Positions 60,174 through 64,000 of a stretch of DNA of 64,000 nt are shown in pieces. Each line of letters begins with the position of its first letter. Positions within the stretch are counted from its first letter, which is position 1. The notes beneath the pieces were generated by a model. That model was given only the letters and a program-made list of their open reading frames with translations, was not told the DNA's origin and ran no database searches. Source of the DNA: Halicephalobus mephisto. Taxonomy: Eukaryota > Nematoda > Chromadorea > Rhabditida > Panagrolaimidae. The translations under genes and the position numbers were made by a program. The stretch lies in contig SWDT01000022.1 of the NCBI GenBank assembly GCA_009193035.1, positions 124,001 to 188,000 on the forward strand, given 5' to 3'.

Positions 60174-63100
60174 ATGGGAAGTCATTGTAGAAATAAAATT
60201 CTCTCCGTAAAAAATGGAATATCCGATGACACGATTTCGTCATCTTCTAGTGGATACGGTAGTCCGTCTATTACAAGCGGAAAAAATCGGAGAAGTCAAT
60301 ATATAATTAATATCCCGGCCGAACAACTTAGAAAATTCGGAAATACCGATGGAATGAACTCTATTTCGAAAGAAACTCAACAATTTGTTGGTTTGGAAAT
60401 TTTTTATATTACTGTAAGTTTTTGTTTTTTTTTAGGCATAACTACAGTACACGGCCCCCTGAGGGTCTACAGAGGCCACGGAAAATACCGTCTTCTCTGG
60501 CTCATGGCCATGATCATATGTTCCGGTGTCTGCATATGGCAAGTGATGAGTTTAATTCAGACCTATGTACAAAAAGTTACTAATTCCCGGGTGTCTTTCA
60601 TTTTGCCCGAGGGCATGGAACTGCCTTTGGTCACTGTCTGTAACTACAACAACGTAAGGCAAAGCTACGTAAAATGTAAGTCAAAAAGTCGATTCAAAAG
60701 TACTTCAGTCTCAACACGAAAAATTCAAACTACTTTTGGCGGGAATTTCAAAAATTTATTTTTTTTATAAAATATTCAAAATAATTTTTTTTATAAAATA
60801 TTTCAAAAATTTTTTTTCTATAAAATATTCAAAAATTTGCTTTTTTTATACAATATTTAAAAATTTAATTTTTCTATAAAATATTCAAAAATTTATTTTT
60901 TTTTTATAAAATATTCAAAAATTTATTTTTTTTCTATAAAATATTTAAAAATTTAATTTTTTTATAAAATATTTCAAAGATTACAGTATCCTAGTGATTT
61001 TAATTTTTTTAATTTTTAAAAAATATTTTTTTATTTTATTTTTTTTTGAAAAATTTAAAAATTATGATATTGTAGTATTTTTGGAAATTATTTTTTTAGG
61101 ATTTTCGGATGACAACTTAAAATACGGTATTAGTAGCATTAGGAAAATTATTTTTTTATTTTCCCGGAACTTTGTCATAAAACGTAAGCTACTGTACAGT
61201 AGGAATCCATAAAAAATAATCGTTAGATAAGTTTTAATGTTTCAACGAAAACATAAACTATATTGTGAAAAATTCAAAAAGTTACTGTTTCAAATTTACC
61301 AACTTTTAAAACGAAAGTATGGATTACGATCGCGCGGGAAATTTGGAAAACTATTTCTTAAAACTTTTTGACTTCGAAACGAAAGTATGGATTACGATCG
61401 CGCGGGAGATTTGAAAAACTATTTTTTAAAACTTTTCAATCTCGAAGCAAAAGTATGGATTACGGTTGCGCGGGAAATTTGAAGAACTATTTTTTAAAAC
61501 TTCAATCTCGAAGCAAAAGTATGGATTACGGTTGCGCGGGAAATTTGAAGAACTATTTCTTAAAACTTTTTGATTTCGAAACGAAAGTATGGATTACGAT
61601 CGCGCGGGAGATTTGAATTTAATTTTTCTTTTTTAGCTTTAAATGATTCTGCAAATGGAAAATTTCCCGAAGGACTTTTGGAATACATGAAGACAAGTTA
61701 TTTGGAACCACACTTAATCATGGCGATTGCGAAGAACTCAATTGCGACCCTGAAAGAAGGAGAAGAAGTGATGAAAAATTTCACAACCGAATATGATCCA
61801 GAATTCAATGTGAACAGATTTTTCCTCGACGGCGGACCGATATGTGAAGATACTTTTAAAATTTGCGCTTTCGCCGGAACGGTTTTCGATTGTTGTTCGA
61901 ACATGGAGGAGGTGATGACTGACATGGGTAAGTGCTTCAGGATCGACGTGAGCAAGGTGAAGGGACTGCATACATCGAAACAGATCCAAAGCGGTGTCAG
62001 TAACGGTCTTCAGATATTCGCGGATTCTCACGAAGAAGAGCAAACCGAGCCCGTGGAAGAGGACATCATATTGCCGATGGAAAAAACGAAAAAATACATT
62101 CCTCAAGAACGAGCGTTTTCCTCGGATGCTTATGCCATATTCGCCCAGTCCCTGGAAACCGGGTTCAGGGTCTACATCCACCCGAGACACGAGGTCCCGC
62201 TCATGTCGTCCGAGGGCGTGACCGTGTCCCCGGGGACCAGGGTGTACTCCGCCATCTCCCCCACAAGGTACCAGCTTCTTCCGGAAGAATTCTGGGGCAA
62301 ATGCACCATACAATGGCCAGACCAGCTGAACTACAAAGGAGAATACTCCTCCACGAGATGCGTCTCTCTCTGCAGAGCCCAGTATTACAACGAAAGATGC
62401 GGCTGTGCTCCATTCGTTTACAACATTGATCAAAGTGAGTCATTTCCGGAATCCTAAAAAAACGAAAAACTTCAGAATACAATGTTTGTTCCGCTTACGA
62501 AGTTTACTCATGTATTGAAAGCATCCAGAATGCCACAGGTAGGCAGTTTGATATATGAATTTTTGTTATTTTAAAATATTCAGGTTCACACACGCTCCCG
62601 ACGCCGAGCTGTAGTTTCTGCAAAGTCGAATGCGATCGTTGGGCTTATCACACGTGGGTTTTGTAGTTTTATTTTCATACAAAATCAGATTTTTAAGTGG
62701 AATTATATATCACAATTTTAATTTCTATGGATTTATTTTTACATTAAATCAGATTTTTAAGTGAAATTACATATCACAATTTTAATTTTTATGGATTTAT
62801 TTTCATACAAAATTGAATTTTTAAGTGGAATTATATATCAGAACTTTAATTTTTATGGATTTATTTTTATGTTAAATTAGATTTTTGTATACAGTTGTAT
62901 GTTGTAGCTTCAATTCTTACGGACAAGGGTTCTCGAGGGGAGCGTTGGAATGGATCAAGCGACAGTTCGTGAACGAGACGGATCCGCACATAAAGCAAGT
63001 GTCCCATATATCGATTTCTTCGCTTATCATTGATTGTCCTTATTTAGATCCAATTATGTGACTTTCAATGTATATTATCGAGATATGGCCTATACAAACT

Positions 63101-63897
63101 ACGAAGAAGTTCAATCAACGACTCTCACTCAGACCGTCTCCAATGTGGGCGGGACGTGCGGCGTCTTCCTGGGAATCAGCTTCATCTCGCTCATCGAAAT
63201 CGTCGTTTACTTGTGGAAGATGACTTGGGCTGTTATCAGTAAAAACAGAAGAGACTATCTGGTCCAGAAAACAAAGCAAGAAGAGGTTTGTCTGGCTTAT
63301 CTGCGAATCAATGAAAGAAATTTTTAGCAACGAGAAAAAACCTTAGAAATGACGTTGAAGAATATATCTTCAAGAAGCAACATAGAGGAACAGGAAGAAG
63401 AACCGAAAACTTTCAGAAGAATCGCCCATTCGATAAGACAGAAAGTCACGGCCAACTTCCCCAGGAGGAACTCCATCAATCCGGCTTTGATCAACGACAG
63501 CTATCTCGACCAGAAACTTCACGGAACAGGGAAAGCAAATTTCGGGAAACCGAACTTTGCCAGACAACCGAAATCGGATTTCGTCGAACTAAGACTAGAT
63601 CCGAACCAGTTGATTGAACTGCTGAAAGAAGCCAGAAATGTAAAACCGAACGGCAAACCCAGAAGTAGTTCCTGTCCTCGGCCTCCGGATTCTCCTTCTT
63701 GGTTGAATTCTGTAATGTCAATCGCGACTTTGCCAGTGAAGAAACCAGAAGTCGACAGGTCCCTGGAACAGGACTACTTGGACAGTCCTCAGATCCGCAA
63801 CAGTCGGGGTTCTGTCATCGACGACGAAAGCGAACCTTCCAGTCCCTTCTCGAAGCCAGATCAGCCCGACAACGACGATGGCCCATCTTTTTATTGA
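60174..63897 (+). CDS. DEG/ENaC family cation channel subunit
   Basis: Exons 60174-60390, 60436-60675, 61637-62434, 62476-62538, 62584-62653, 62908-62994, 63048-63285, 63328-63897 give 760 residues. The cytoplasmic N-terminus carries the gating motif HG at about 78-79 (TTVHGPLRVYRG). TM1 is LLWLMAMIICSGVCIWQVMS at about 92-112, followed by LPLVTVCNYNNVR. The extracellular loop has the Cys-rich run CVSLCRAQYYNERCGCAPF and CSFCKVECDRWAY. TSNVGG-type pre-TM2 is SNVGGTCGVFLGISFISLIE with the G-x-S selectivity filter at 534-536. The C-tail is about 190 residues, basic and Ser/Pro-rich. Role: amiloride-class Na+ channel gated by mechanical, acid or peptide cues. Exon 1 joins exon 2 through a 45-base in-frame intron, and exon 6 joins exon 7 through a GC-AG intron. 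Paralogue name not assigned. Identity very secure. Confidence 0.93.
60725..60985 (+). repeat. ~33-base repeat in channel intron 2
   Basis: About seven units of AAAAATTTATTTTTTTTATA plus AAATATTC. Confidence 0.8.
61310..61620 (+). repeat. ~67-base minisatellite in channel intron 2
   Basis: Five copies of CGAAAGTATGGATTACGATC, GCGCGGGAAATTTG and AACTATTTCTTAAAAC. GC-richer than other intronic arrays because of the conserved CGATCGCGCGGG word. It ends about 20 bases before exon 3. Confidence 0.85.
62660..62895 (+). repeat. ~62-base repeat in channel intron 5
   Basis: Nearly four copies of AAATCAGATTTTTAAGTGGA, TTATATATCACAATTTTAAT and TATGGATTTATTTT. Confidence 0.85.
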
Positions 63898-64000
63898 AAA
63901 TAACTCGGAAAATAAATGTTTTTATAAAAAATTAAAAACAAATTTTAAAAAAAAATTAAAAAACAACTTTTTTAAGAAAAATAATTTTAAAAAAGTCTAA
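63898..64000 (+). terminator. 3' end of the channel gene
   Basis: AATAAA at 63911-63916, 14 bases after the stop, is the likely polyadenylation signal; A/T low complexity follows to the window edge. Confidence 0.6.

Noticed and set aside
60413..60435. A 22-base intron GTAAGT...TTTAG in the channel gene
   Set aside because: Too short to splice and would break frame; the 45-base intron from 60391 keeps frame and restores the usual FV-G/E-TTVHG context.

Overview
The window looks like a chromosomal segment of a free-living rhabditid nematode close to Caenorhabditis. The basis is gene content (RME-8, GLOD-4, a nematode-type UGT, an NHX exchanger, PMR-1 and a DEG/ENaC channel), very AT-rich DNA, mostly TTTTAG or TTTCAG acceptors, candidate spliced-leader acceptors just upstream of some start codons, and a degenerate TTAGGC-type hexamer array. 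Species was not determined. No bacterial features are present. All gene models were built by eye from reading frames, splice consensus and remembered family sequences. Exon joins keep phase throughout, but none is confirmed by transcripts.

Layout. 27-9362 (+) is rme-8 (DNAJC13), ten exons. 9567-11110 (-) is glod-4, convergent with rme-8. From about 11.1 to 31 kb I find no convincing gene. That stretch holds TA-flanked MITE-like elements, an approximately 160-180 bp satellite array of about 2.5 kb, hairpin tandem arrays and degenerate AT-rich minisatellites. 31112-32798 (+) is a secreted PLP-dependent cysteine-synthase-like enzyme behind a TATA box. 33-39 kb is again repeats. 39193-43795 (+) is a Na+/H+ exchanger. 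43854-44659 (-) is a small protein with a CBM48/AMPK-beta-like glycogen-binding fold. 48792-52610 (+) is the Golgi Ca2+/Mn2+ ATPase pmr-1. 54669-59748 (+) is a UDP-glucuronosyltransferase. 60174-63897 (+) is a DEG/ENaC channel subunit.

The genes do not form an operon or pathway. They are separate housekeeping, trafficking, transport and detoxification genes. The striking part is the non-coding DNA: almost every long intron and spacer is a tandem array with its own repeat unit; a TA-targeting MITE family has copies whose inside has expanded into minisatellite; a roughly 20-base core motif recurs in unrelated arrays; and two introns of rme-8 (introns 5 and 7) are near-identical from the donor site almost to the acceptor, like a recently copied intron.
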